A stretch of 64,000 nucleotides of DNA, from contig NC_018178.1 of NCBI RefSeq assembly GCF_000279145.1, forward strand, positions 992,001 to 1,056,000, given 5' to 3'. The stretch comes from Melioribacter roseus P3M-2 (lineage in GTDB: Bacteria > Bacteroidota > Ignavibacteria > Ignavibacteriales > Melioribacteraceae). Position numbers and translations under genes: made by a program. Within the stretch, counting starts at the first letter, position 1; each line of letters starts with the position of its first letter. Positions 35,032 to 43,385 of the stretch are shown here, in pieces. The notes beneath the pieces are model-generated. The model had not been told where the DNA came from. It ran no database searches and worked only from the letters and a program-made list of their open reading frames with translations.

Positions 35032-35871
35032 TTACAAAATAGAATAAGTGATTCCTATTTGCAACGCTTCTTTAGTCTGCGTTTTTAACGACTGCGCTTT
35101 TTCATAGAGCAACAAGTAAGTAAAGTTTACGCTCAGCCAGTTATTCACTTTAGCGGTAATTACGTTGTCCCACCTTACGTCCCACACATCCAGGCTTTCG
35201 AAACGCGAGAACAATCTCAATTTGCTTGCAAGCGCGATATTGTCGTCGAGCTTAAAATTCATATCCGTAACGGATTCGAATCCCGTTTCGAACTTGAACG
35301 TTTCGATTTCGCTCGTTTCAGGGTCGTCGGTATATTGAATAAATCGGTTCGATATTACCTCCTGAAATGCGACGCCGATTCTTGTGGTAATGTTCGAATA
35401 TTTGTCGTAAGCGAAGCCGAAGGTTTGAGTAATATAACCGGGATCGAAAAAATCCGACACGTTGGGAGCGCCGGTTAATTTGTAGTCGTATCCTTTGGTA
35501 ACCTGCGTTCTCAAAGAATTCGAAAAGAACGGGTCGACAGCCCAGCCGGCTTTATACGAAAGGACGTCTTCCATAAATAGATCGTTTTCCGTAGTTTTAT
35601 AAGTGGCTTCGCCTATTTTCGCCCTTCCGTAAACGGCTTTTAATTGATGTTTGAAATTCCATTTGTCTGCGCCGTATTTCAATTTAAAGTCGCCGTACAA
35701 TGTCCAGGCGATCGAATTCTCGCCTCCCTTTACCCAATTATTGAAAGCCACCTGATTGATGCCGAGTCCCGTTGTCAATCCGGGAATCCACTTCCCTTTC
35801 AACGAGTCGGGAGTTTGCGCTAAAATAAGACCGAGTGAAAACAAGTAAATAATGACAGTTCTGTATGCCAT
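35032..35871 (-). CDS. DUF3078 outer-membrane protein
   Basis: A 279-residue protein with a signal peptide (MAYRTVIIYLFSLGLILAQ) and a beta-rich body of the DUF3078 family (GKWIPGLTTGLGINQVAFNNWVKGG start). Alternating strands with aromatic ends suggest an outer-membrane beta-barrel. Function unknown. It is first in a row with the NtrB-like kinase and sigma-54 regulator, so may be a structural gene linked to that system. It is the last core gene before the island. Confidence 0.82.
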   Translation of the reverse strand: MAYRTVIIYLFSLGLILAQTPDSLKGKWIPGLTTGLGINQVAFNNWVKGGENSIAWTLYGDFKLKYGADKWNFKHQLKAVYGRAKIGEATYKTTENDLFMEDVLSYKAGWAVDPFFSNSLRTQVTKGYDYKLTGAPNVSDFFDPGYITQTFGFAYDKYSNITTRIGVAFQEVISNRFIQYTDDPETSEIETFKFETGFESVTDMNFKLDDNIALASKLRLFSRFESLDVWDVRWDNVITAKVNNWLSVNFTYLLLYEKAQSLKTQTKEALQIGITYSIL

Positions 35872-36010
35872 CTACAACCTCTTTATTTTGCGGATAATAA
35901 ATTTAATAAATAAAAAGTCTATTTGCGGTTTCGTGAATAAAATCTTGGATTCGCTCTATACAACAGATTGTGGAAGCTCTTATCTTTTTGTCGTCAATCG
36001 GTCAATCGCA
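35872..36010. other. Non-coding junction between core and island
   Basis: AT-rich DNA upstream of the DUF3078 gene. A short frame of 63 codons on the + strand has no RBS or recognisable sequence. No clear promoter or attachment site was recognised; the hairpin-repeat block begins immediately after. Confidence 0.4.
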
Positions 36011-36575
36011 TATCTAAAATCCAAAGGGTTGACATTACTGTAGACACAGAATCAGCAAACAGATACAGAACCCGGGACGGGTGACATAAGGTTTTCCGGT
36101 TATTCTTATTTCACCCCTGCGGGGTTTGGATTTCTGTCCGGTTTGTCTCGTTACAATCATTTCACCCCTGCGGGGTTGGTGTCATAAAAATTCGTTACTC
36201 TAAAATATTTTTTTATTTCATTATCGTCCGATATTTGTTCAGACAAAATATAAACCCGGAGGGTTGACATTACTGTAGACACAGAATCATCAATCATAGA
36301 AAAAACCCGGGACGGGCGACATAAGGTTTTGCGGTTATTCTTATTTCACCCCTTCGGGGTTGATTTCGGATTGGCGATATTTGTTACAATCATTCCACCC
36401 CTCCGGGGTTGATGGGTCATAAATTTCCGTTGCTATAAAATATTTATTCTTATTTCATTATCGCCCGGTATTAGTTCAGGCGATTCATAAACCCGGAGGG
36501 TTGACATTACTGTATGTAAAGAATCATACAAAAGAGGAAAAACCCGGGACGGGTGACATAAAGCTTCGCGGTTAT
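36010..36575. repeat. Hairpin-repeat block R1 (left end of island)
   Basis: Two and a half tandem copies of a ~230-bp composite unit. Each contains AACCCGGAGGGTT, then TTGACATTACTGTAGACAC, then AACCCGGGACGGGTGACAT, then one or two CACCCCTGCGGGGTT-like hairpins. The short palindromes vary by compensating changes (CACCCCTTCGGGG, ACCCCTCCGGGGT). Related blocks lie at 44617 and 48386. Short open frames inside look spurious. The layout suggests a REP/mosaic element family. Confidence 0.85.
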
Positions 36576-36586
36576 ATTTACGTGTT

Positions 36587-37333
36587 TTATTTATTTTTTT
36601 GAAGATAAATCGCCTTATCATTCCCCTTCATAGATATGTCATATTTCTTATAGTAACTTTTGTATCCCATGAGTCGTGCAATCGGAGTAAGGATAAACGA
36701 TGTTAATTTTTGAATAAAAACAGGAGGACCTTCCGCAAGGTAAGAATCAAAATCGCTCTGATACAGCGGCGCGACCATTAACATTGTATGAGGAAATTTG
36801 CCAAAATCCGGGTCGTCGTCCATTAATCCGTATATTTGTACCAAACCGAAAGCGAACCCTTCGGGAAACGGAAAAGCGCCTTTCACTCGTATCGTATCGG
36901 ATGTTTCGTTAAACGGTTTATGTGGAGTTCCTTTCGGAATACGGACAGTCTCGCCCGGTTTTATTTTTTTAATCTTTCCGTCAATCCAGATGGAAAGTTC
37001 CCCGTTTTCAATTTCAAAAGTTTCGTCAAAGTTGGTATGAATATGCTTCGGCGGGCCAGGAGCATAAGGTTTAATTTCCAAATAACAATAAACCAGTCCG
37101 TTTTCCTGCCTGGCGACTGTCTGCCGGAATCCTTCAGCCTGACTTTCAAAAACATGTCCTGGTTTAAAATAAGAAGAAACTTCAGGTTTGTCTTCGGGAA
37201 AGATCGCCAGGTGCAAAATGTATCCGACTATCAAATAGCAGGCAATCAGGATTGTTGTGTAAATCAATCCTTTCCCAAACAGATTTAAGACAGTTATCCT
37301 TTTGATTGAATTTATATTCTTCTTTAACATCAT
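36587..37333 (-). CDS. Membrane-anchored cupin-domain protein
   Basis: A 248-residue protein with one N-terminal transmembrane helix (LIYTTILIACYLIVGYILHLAIF) and a cupin barrel (~80-170) showing the metal motif KHIHTNFDETFEIENGELSIWIDG and PKGTPHKPFN. Enzymatic function is not identifiable from this. The start at 37333 (ATGATG after GGAG) is preferred; an open frame extends to 37396. It follows the AraC-type regulator gene on the same strand, which suggests the pair is co-regulated. Confidence 0.72.
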   Translation of the reverse strand: MMLKKNINSIKRITVLNLFGKGLIYTTILIACYLIVGYILHLAIFPEDKPEVSSYFKPGHVFESQAEGFRQTVARQENGLVYCYLEIKPYAPGPPKHIHTNFDETFEIENGELSIWIDGKIKKIKPGETVRIPKGTPHKPFNETSDTIRVKGAFPFPEGFAFGLVQIYGLMDDDPDFGKFPHTMLMVAPLYQSDFDSYLAEGPPVFIQKLTSFILTPIARLMGYKSYYKKYDISMKGNDKAIYLQKNK

Positions 37334-37414
37334 TAAACTCCATTTTTTAATGCAAAATAGGAGTGTCTGTCTTAAATAATTGTATAAATCGGACATTTAT
37401 TCCGATTACCGAGG

Positions 37415-38218
37415 TTATATAAATAAATGGAATGGCAGGCTTGTCTTTTGAGAATAATATTCCTTTGGCGTAAGTCCGGTAAAGGATTTAAATACTTTGT
37501 TGAAATGGGGCTGGTCATAGAATCCGCTTTGAAGCGCAATGTCTACCAACCTGGAATTCTCGCGATGCATTAAATTCACCGAATACATGAATTTTTTATA
37601 AAGAATAAGTTCTTCAGCCGAAAGTCCAAAAAGCTCGTGCGATTTTCTGCTGAGTTGTCGTGAAGAATAACAAACTTCCCGGGCAAGTTGATCAACCGAT
37701 TTAAATGAATCTATTTGGTTTGAATAGAATAATTCACAAATACGGGCAGACCGCGAACATCCCGGAACAGAATCAAACCGGAAAGAGTTTTCTACCAGCA
37801 TTACCCTTTCCCGAAAGCTCTTTGCTTCGCACAATTGATGCCATAAATTACGAAACTCCGGCTTTACCAGAACCGCGTCAATTGCCTGATTACTTGCTTC
37901 CCGCGAAAGTATATTAAGAAAATCCTTCACGGTATAAGGGCGAAGTCTGATGCCGAACAGATGATGAGCGCCCGAATAATACGCCGTTAATGTATGGGTA
38001 TGAATTCCCTGAATAAAACAAAGCGGGGCTTGGGCTACGCTGTCAGCGTTAGGCAATTTGCCTTTTATCGGCTCAGCCAGATTAAACACAATCTCGACGA
38101 CTCCCTGGGGTAAAATATGTTCCGTATATTGACTGCCTCCCAGAAACTCCCACATGCAAAGAATATAATTGCTTGCCTTTGTGTTATTAGGGATATGTAT
38201 GTAGTTGCCCGTTTCCAC
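37415..38218 (-). CDS. AraC-family transcriptional regulator
   Basis: A 267-residue regulator with an N-terminal ligand domain of the DUF6597-like type (LPQGVVEIVFNLAEPI) and a C-terminal double-HTH AraC domain (~170-258: DQLAREVCYSSRQLSRKSHELFG; DIALQSGFYDQPHFNKVFKSFTGLTPKEY). Starts at GTG. It probably controls the cupin gene 82 bp downstream and may be autoregulated. It lies inside the island but outside the attC-like arrays. Confidence 0.85.
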   Translation of the reverse strand: METGNYIHIPNNTKASNYILCMWEFLGGSQYTEHILPQGVVEIVFNLAEPIKGKLPNADSVAQAPLCFIQGIHTHTLTAYYSGAHHLFGIRLRPYTVKDFLNILSREASNQAIDAVLVKPEFRNLWHQLCEAKSFRERVMLVENSFRFDSVPGCSRSARICELFYSNQIDSFKSVDQLAREVCYSSRQLSRKSHELFGLSAEELILYKKFMYSVNLMHRENSRLVDIALQSGFYDQPHFNKVFKSFTGLTPKEYYSQKTSLPFHLFI

Positions 38219-38460
38219 AGGTTAATCATTTGTTATTCTTGAAAGTTAAAACAAACAACTCTTCTTTACAAAAAATCGTACAATAAATTAATCAACTTGA
38301 TCCTTAATTTCCCGTGCCGATTACAATATCCTTCACAACATTTCCAAGAGATAATTTCCTCTGCTGTCATTATTACTGTCGATAGCTTAATTTCTTTGTC
38401 GTATGCTCTTATTGTTCTGCTTTATTTGCATTAATTAAATATAGCTGTTTTTCTGACTGA
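38219..38460. other. Non-coding stretch with a short open frame
   Basis: AT-rich DNA between the AraC gene and the end of the left array. A - strand frame (38266-38421) reads through AYDKEIKLSTVIMTAEEI and a cysteine-rich piece, KCCEGYCNRHG; it looks like a gene remnant but was not identified. No RBS. Confidence 0.35.
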
Positions 38461-38526
38461 CTACAAGATGGGGGTAAGATCATCATTTTGTTTTCTTAAA
38501 ATATCAAGTACTATGTCAGTATCCAT
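38461..38526 (-). pseudogene. PIN-domain (VapC-like) N-terminal remnant
   Basis: A 21-codon frame, MDTDIVLDILRKQNDDLTPIL, whose first part matches the start of PIN-domain toxins (D-T-D/N-I-hydrophobic-D, first catalytic Asp). It stops at once, with no continuation recognised downstream, and begins 2 bp beyond the inverted repeat that follows the SIR2 gene, the position where a further cassette would start. Too short for certainty. Confidence 0.35.
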
Positions 38527-38527
38527 G

Positions 38528-38681
38528 AATAACAATGTTTGTAGCATTGGGCACAAGGGATTAAATATGGCGTGCAACGCATTTTGAAACGATTATTTTT
38601 CAAGTTACGACTAATTTGATTTGTGTATTAACTTTCATATTTACAACTAATTGCGGCATGCATTATATTTTTTGTTGGCAG
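38528..38681 (-). repeat. attC-like inverted repeat E1
   Basis: Imperfect inverted repeat between the SIR2 gene stop and the PIN remnant. On the - strand it opens with GCCAACA plus an arm containing ATGCATGCCGCAA and closes with TTGTGCCCAATGC ... TTGTTATTC. The loop is about 90 nt. Weakest arm match of the set; grouped with it by position and AAC/GTT ends. Confidence 0.45.
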
Positions 38682-38687
38682 CTGGCT

Positions 38688-39602
38688 TTATTCCCAAATA
38701 TCTTCGTAAACATTTTTGTACTCATTTAGTTCTATAACATCAATTCCTACTGATTTAAAGAAAAATTTCTTTCCTTCAGTAATCTCTTCCTTTTCTTTTT
38801 TCTTCATTATATACCATCCTTTATGTCGTCTTTTGGGAAATTTTTTGAAATATTTTGCTCTTTCTATTAGTAACCACCGTATAAAAACTTCACTTTCTTC
38901 TAAACCCAAACCAAAAATGAATAATGAGTTATTAAAGATGATATGCAACCAAGTTTTAAATCCTTCCCAATAATTTTGATTTTTCCCAGTAAATTCAATT
39001 CTTTCAACATCTTTGTGGATTAGTTTTCTTGCTCTTGATACACTTCCCATATATTGAGATAGTCCCAGCTTAATACTTCTATGATATTTTATCATACCAT
39101 TTGGATACCAAACACCAAAATTTTTAGAAGGATTATTTACTTGCATATCACTATAATAACAAGACCAAGGATAGAAATCGGTAAATCCCTTTTCTTCTAA
39201 TTTTCTGAATTCTAAATGAAGTGATTTGGGAATCAAATCGTCAAAATTGGTAGTTAAAACTGGAGCATTTTTTGATTTAATCTTATTTAAGATTGATTTC
39301 AGACCATTTTCAATGGGTACCCATACAGACATTTTTTTCTGAACACTTTTTTGTAACTCAGCTGTAAAATCTTTTTTAGTGAAGTTTTTAATTAATAATG
39401 CATCATAAAATTCAGTAAATGATACGCCTCGGGGTATAGAAGTTTGTTGTTGCGTATTCCCATTGTTTTCGTTCCACAATTCAAGAAGTAAGTTTTCCCA
39501 AGAAATCGCATTATTCCCAAAATATCTATTAATTCCATTACCTATTATAAATGCAATGTCACTAGTAGATTCAATAATGTTTTTTACTTGTTGCGTATTC
39601 AT
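38688..39602 (-). CDS. SIR2-like domain protein
   Basis: A 304-residue protein with a SIR2-like NAD-binding fold: IIGNGINRYFG (residues 20-29), VLTTNFDDLIP (115-124) and a late IFGLGLEESEVFIRWLL segment. Such stand-alone SIR2 proteins in defence islands are often NAD-depleting effectors; that role here is inference. AT-rich relative to the core. It is the third unit of the left array. No SD before the ATG, but the R'-like repeat lies 27 bp upstream. Confidence 0.8.
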   Translation of the reverse strand: MNTQQVKNIIESTSDIAFIIGNGINRYFGNNAISWENLLLELWNENNGNTQQQTSIPRGVSFTEFYDALLIKNFTKKDFTAELQKSVQKKMSVWVPIENGLKSILNKIKSKNAPVLTTNFDDLIPKSLHLEFRKLEEKGFTDFYPWSCYYSDMQVNNPSKNFGVWYPNGMIKYHRSIKLGLSQYMGSVSRARKLIHKDVERIEFTGKNQNYWEGFKTWLHIIFNNSLFIFGLGLEESEVFIRWLLIERAKYFKKFPKRRHKGWYIMKKKEKEEITEGKKFFFKSVGIDVIELNEYKNVYEDIWE

Positions 39603-39623
39603 TATACTTATTTTTTAGCTTGC

Positions 39624-39757
39624 AGCCAACAGCTCTGGGTATGGGTAGTAGCGGTTTTGGAACACATTAGTGTCCACCGAAACCGAATGTTTTTTTGTGA
39701 GCTAAATGCCTCATATTTATGTACCTGCCGCCATTACCTACACCCGATGTTGGCAAA
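39624..39757 (-). repeat. attC-like inverted repeat E2
   Basis: On the - strand it opens TTTGCCAACATCGGGTG and closes CCCAGAGCTGTTGGC, giving outer GCCAAC/GTTGGC boxes, with inner arms GGGTGTAGGTAATGGCGG and CCGCTACTACCCATACCC. It lies exactly between two - strand genes. This architecture is that of an integron attC site. Confidence 0.65.
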
Positions 39758-39769
39758 CGTTTTTAATTT

Positions 39770-40756
39770 TTATTCTTTCTCTGTCCCAACGTCCATGTGA
39801 GTTACGATAATTTGGATGTCGATGTCATTATTAATTTCTCTTTCATTACCAGCGTCAATGTCAATGAATTCTTGAAAGCCGATTGTCCTTAAAACAGTGT
39901 TTGAAAAATTGTCGAGATGTTCGTCTATTATTGTTCCATTGACGTAGCTGTATTCTCCAATGTTGAAATAGGTCAGATTTTTAATAAAGTCCGATATGTC
40001 TCTCGTAAAATGGCAGTGTCCAAGAAAGAAATTGTTATGTGAACCGAACAACCAAGGAAATGCAAATCTTCGATAGTATTTCTCAAAGAAGTAGATTATG
40101 TCTTCTATATGGAAAAGATTATGCCCAAAAGGGTTCGTATTTGAGTTTGATAAGTAACTCTCAATGTTTTCAAAGTCGTCATAGTTAATTTTATTCTTCT
40201 TATATAGACTTGCTATTACAACTGCTGATGCATATATCATATCTCCCGGTGAATGAAATAATCCATAGCTACCAAGTGAGTTACTCATGTTAATGAAGTC
40301 AAGGTCGCGTCTGATTGTTTTGAAAATTCCTTTTGATGAGGAAATTGTCGGGAAGTTTTTTAGGAGAAATAATTGTTCTTGGTCAATGTCCCATGTCATG
40401 TCCTTTTCTTTTTTGTTTTGAATTATTGATGTTTTCTGAAGTAGTCGCTTTTTCTTGTCTGATACGATGCTTATTACAATTAAGTCCCCAAGTTCTCTGG
40501 TTGTCGGTTTGTCTCGGTAAGAGAATTCTACATAGGATTTTGCTCTATGAATTTTATAGGCTCGAATGTGAATGAAATTGCCAAAATTCTTGTTGTTCAA
40601 CTCATTTGTCATTTTAGTCACCATAACAACTTCATTGTCGTTGTTTTTATATGACAGTCCAAATTGTTCGTAGAGTTTTAATGACAGGTTATTTTGAAAC
40701 CTTTTGAAGTCAGTTCGTCTCGATAGTTCCAAAAACTTGTTGATTACTCTATTCAT
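39770..40756 (-). CDS. Possible PD-(D/E/Q)xK nuclease-like protein
   Basis: A 328-residue soluble protein, not matched to a named family. It contains RELGDLIVISIV (Glu88, Asp91) followed by KTSIIQNKKE (Gln113-Asn-Lys115), a spacing and pattern (E..D...Q-x-K) seen in restriction-endonuclease-like folds of defence genes where Glu is replaced by Gln. The C-terminal half is helical and rich in Phe/His. It is the second unit of the left array, between E2 and E3. The nuclease call is inference. Confidence 0.6.
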   Translation of the reverse strand: MNRVINKFLELSRRTDFKRFQNNLSLKLYEQFGLSYKNNDNEVVMVTKMTNELNNKNFGNFIHIRAYKIHRAKSYVEFSYRDKPTTRELGDLIVISIVSDKKKRLLQKTSIIQNKKEKDMTWDIDQEQLFLLKNFPTISSSKGIFKTIRRDLDFINMSNSLGSYGLFHSPGDMIYASAVVIASLYKKNKINYDDFENIESYLSNSNTNPFGHNLFHIEDIIYFFEKYYRRFAFPWLFGSHNNFFLGHCHFTRDISDFIKNLTYFNIGEYSYVNGTIIDEHLDNFSNTVLRTIGFQEFIDIDAGNEREINNDIDIQIIVTHMDVGTEKE

Positions 40757-40770
40757 GTCCTTTCAAATGT

Positions 40771-40902
40771 TTGCCAACGTTGAGTATAAGCGTAGTGCGG
40801 GTATTTGACGCATTTCACTTTCAATTTTCTCCAACTGTTTATTTATAGTTAAATCGTTCATATTTAGTATTTAAGCCGCATTACGCTTATACATTGTTGT
40901 GT
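40771..40902 (-). repeat. attC-like inverted repeat E3
   Basis: Long arms: on the - strand ACAATGTATAAGCGTAATGC near the 5' end and CCCGCACTACGCTTATACTC near the 3' end, with outer CACAACA and CGTTGGCAAA. The protease gene's last codons and stop (TAA, 40887-40889) lie within the 5' arm. Confidence 0.65.
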
Positions 40903-43385
40903 GCTGTGCTTATTTCTATTGGAACACGTTGTTCTAGTTGAATTGCTACCGGGGTATAAATATCAACATCTAGTTCTTCCGTTTCAATACTGATAATTAA
41001 GGAATATCTTGTTCTATTATTAACCTTTTCTAAATATGGTCTTTCTCTCCACCAGCCTATACTTGGATAAATTGCAATTAAATTGGATGCCGCCAGTTCA
41101 ACCGCAGTACCTTGCCAGATATCTGAATGTATTGAACCTTTATCTCGATTTTGTCCAATCATCCAATGGTCAGAAGGGCTTTCTGTATCAGGGCGATCAA
41201 ACTCATCTTCTCTTACCGCCTTATTTATTCTTTTTATAAACTCATCTTCACTTTCTGTTGGTGAATTTATGTTAAATCTTAAACCATGAGAGGGATAACG
41301 ATATCTATCTTTCCATCCGATCTCTCCCGGACCTGGTTCAATAAAATATGAAAGGGTTATTCTCATTTTAACTTCTGCTTCCCCAAGCTCTTGCAATACC
41401 TGTGTTGGCCAGGGAAGTCTATATAAATGCATTTCATTTGTCCTAGGGTGCTCCTCTCTTTCTTTGATAAATGGTTGTATTTCCGCTTCGGCTATGAGTG
41501 TTAAGCTGTTTGAAGCACAAAATAATGCCTTGTCAATATTCGGCACGCCATATCCTGCTATTCTTAATAATTGCAGTATTTCTCTTTTTGAAGTAGGATT
41601 TTGAACAAATTGCCTGAATAACTCTTCCGGCCAATTAGCTGAATGTACAATTAAACCTCGAATTGTTTCCGGCCAATAGTCCGGGTACATTGCTTGAATG
41701 CGTGCAGCAAAACGTGCCGCCTGTGCAGTCGCAGCACTAGTCATATTAAATGGTTCAAAAAGACGGTGAGTGGGCCGATAATAAGTTGAAATTAGTGAGA
41801 AGTCGTTGCATTCAGTCCACATACCAGTATTATCAATAGCAACATTTCCACCTTCAAATACCACTTCCGGTTTTATTGGCCATTTACTTTCCCAAGTTAA
41901 TGATGAAGTGGTAAAAGGAGAAATCTGATTTTGTTGAGCTAATGGTTGGTAATTATTTAGGCTAGAATCTGTTAAATCTGTCAATTTAGTGAATGCCCCA
42001 ACAGTTAACGCATTCCAAGATTGTCCGGGATCGTGTATCGAATCTGTCAATTGATTATTAGGATAATTAGTGATTTGATTAAAATCTGTAATATTTCCTG
42101 CCGCAAGTATTATCAGTCGTTTTTCATTGTCAAAAGCGCCTGATGTAATATTATCAATAGCACCTGACCATGAACTTGGTCGACCCCTATCACGAGTATC
42201 AGAAGCAGTTACTGCCGAACAAATAACTCTTTTATTATCTGGTGAATTGATTTCTGCAATGCTTATGGCTTGTGATGTAATGTCTCCCCAAAGTTCAGGG
42301 TCATTTTGTCTTACTGGCGGCAATATTTTTACAGACTCTAGCCTATGGTATAAGGTAACCCTATCAGAACTTTCAAAAAGTTCTTGCAAATTATTGTATG
42401 CAGATACACCTGCCATCAGTGTTCCATGACCATGATGATCATTGGTGTCCCATTCTGGTTTAACAGATAAACAATCTGAATCAACTAATACAGGTGATAT
42501 TAATGGGTGACCATTATTTACTCCTGTATCCAAAAGACAAATTGTCACTTGTGATTCTTCATCAATAGATAATCGTTGTAATAAGTCATCAACCCATTCT
42601 TGTTGTTCGAAAGGTTCTAAATTTAAAAAGAATTCGGCAGTATCTTTTGCCTTTCTATACTCTGCAATATCGTCCGATAATCTCGAAAGTTTTTGAAGCT
42701 GTTCTCTATTTACCTGAACAAGCTTTACAATTCTTTCAGGAAATTTTATGTAACCTGATTTTGAATTTATTTCCTGTTCAGATAAAATTGACTCAAAATT
42801 TGAAATAACTTCAACTTCATTCTCACCTCTCAACCAGACCTCACACCATTCAGGTTGTTCATCTGGTATTAATCTTCTATCATCTGTCCAAAAAGAATCT
42901 ATCAAAAGGGCGGTTCTAAGCTCTTCTATGGAATTGATTAAATCAGCATTTCTGGGTTTCCCTGTACTAGTTTCCTCTTCTAAATACTTCTCTACTTTCC
43001 TAAAAAAGAAATTTCTTTTACCTCTTGGAATAAAAACAGTTGCTAATGTTGTTTCTACTCTTTCATTATTGATACTTCTTATTTCGGTTCGTACGTTGCA
43101 TAATCTTATTCCTTGTCTTAAATCTTCAAGACTTTTAATCATTAATTCAAATCCGGGTGAACTGATAAATTCTAAATAAATACCTGCTCTTTCAGGATAA
43201 GCTACTAAAAATTTATTCTCTGAATCTTGCCATGCTTGTTCTAATTGCCGATAGATTCTGTTACCATGTTGTTCTCTATTTCTTTCTGGTATCCTTGGGC
43301 TTTTTCCCCCAGATCGAACAGAAGTATAATTAAAATGTGCATCAGGGCCTGATAATTTTATATGTTTGAAAGGGTTTGCATCCAT
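40887..43385 (-). CDS. S8 subtilisin-like serine protease (IetS-like)
   Basis: An 832-residue intracellular subtilase with no signal peptide. The catalytic triad is Asp286 (CLLDTGVNNGHP), His318 (DHHGHGTLMAG) and Ser550 (MTSAATAQAAR). The large N-terminal domain (1-270) is unlike secreted subtilisins. Translation is coupled to the AAA ATPase gene (stop and start overlap by one base). ATPase plus subtilisin pairs are described as the anti-phage system IetAS; this pair matches in domain content and order. Its substrate is unknown. Confidence 0.85.
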   Translation of the reverse strand: MDANPFKHIKLSGPDAHFNYTSVRSGGKSPRIPERNREQHGNRIYRQLEQAWQDSENKFLVAYPERAGIYLEFISSPGFELMIKSLEDLRQGIRLCNVRTEIRSINNERVETTLATVFIPRGKRNFFFRKVEKYLEEETSTGKPRNADLINSIEELRTALLIDSFWTDDRRLIPDEQPEWCEVWLRGENEVEVISNFESILSEQEINSKSGYIKFPERIVKLVQVNREQLQKLSRLSDDIAEYRKAKDTAEFFLNLEPFEQQEWVDDLLQRLSIDEESQVTICLLDTGVNNGHPLISPVLVDSDCLSVKPEWDTNDHHGHGTLMAGVSAYNNLQELFESSDRVTLYHRLESVKILPPVRQNDPELWGDITSQAISIAEINSPDNKRVICSAVTASDTRDRGRPSSWSGAIDNITSGAFDNEKRLIILAAGNITDFNQITNYPNNQLTDSIHDPGQSWNALTVGAFTKLTDLTDSSLNNYQPLAQQNQISPFTTSSLTWESKWPIKPEVVFEGGNVAIDNTGMWTECNDFSLISTYYRPTHRLFEPFNMTSAATAQAARFAARIQAMYPDYWPETIRGLIVHSANWPEELFRQFVQNPTSKREILQLLRIAGYGVPNIDKALFCASNSLTLIAEAEIQPFIKEREEHPRTNEMHLYRLPWPTQVLQELGEAEVKMRITLSYFIEPGPGEIGWKDRYRYPSHGLRFNINSPTESEDEFIKRINKAVREDEFDRPDTESPSDHWMIGQNRDKGSIHSDIWQGTAVELAASNLIAIYPSIGWWRERPYLEKVNNRTRYSLIISIETEELDVDIYTPVAIQLEQRVPIEISTAHNNV

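Noticed and set aside
36010-36575. CRISPR-like look of the short GC-rich repeats
   Set aside because: The repeats are palindromes of uneven spacing with conserved, not unique, sequence between them, and no cas gene is near.
38266-38421. - strand open frame of about 50 codons with KCCEGYCNRHG
   Set aside because: No start signal or recognised homology; noted as a remnant only.
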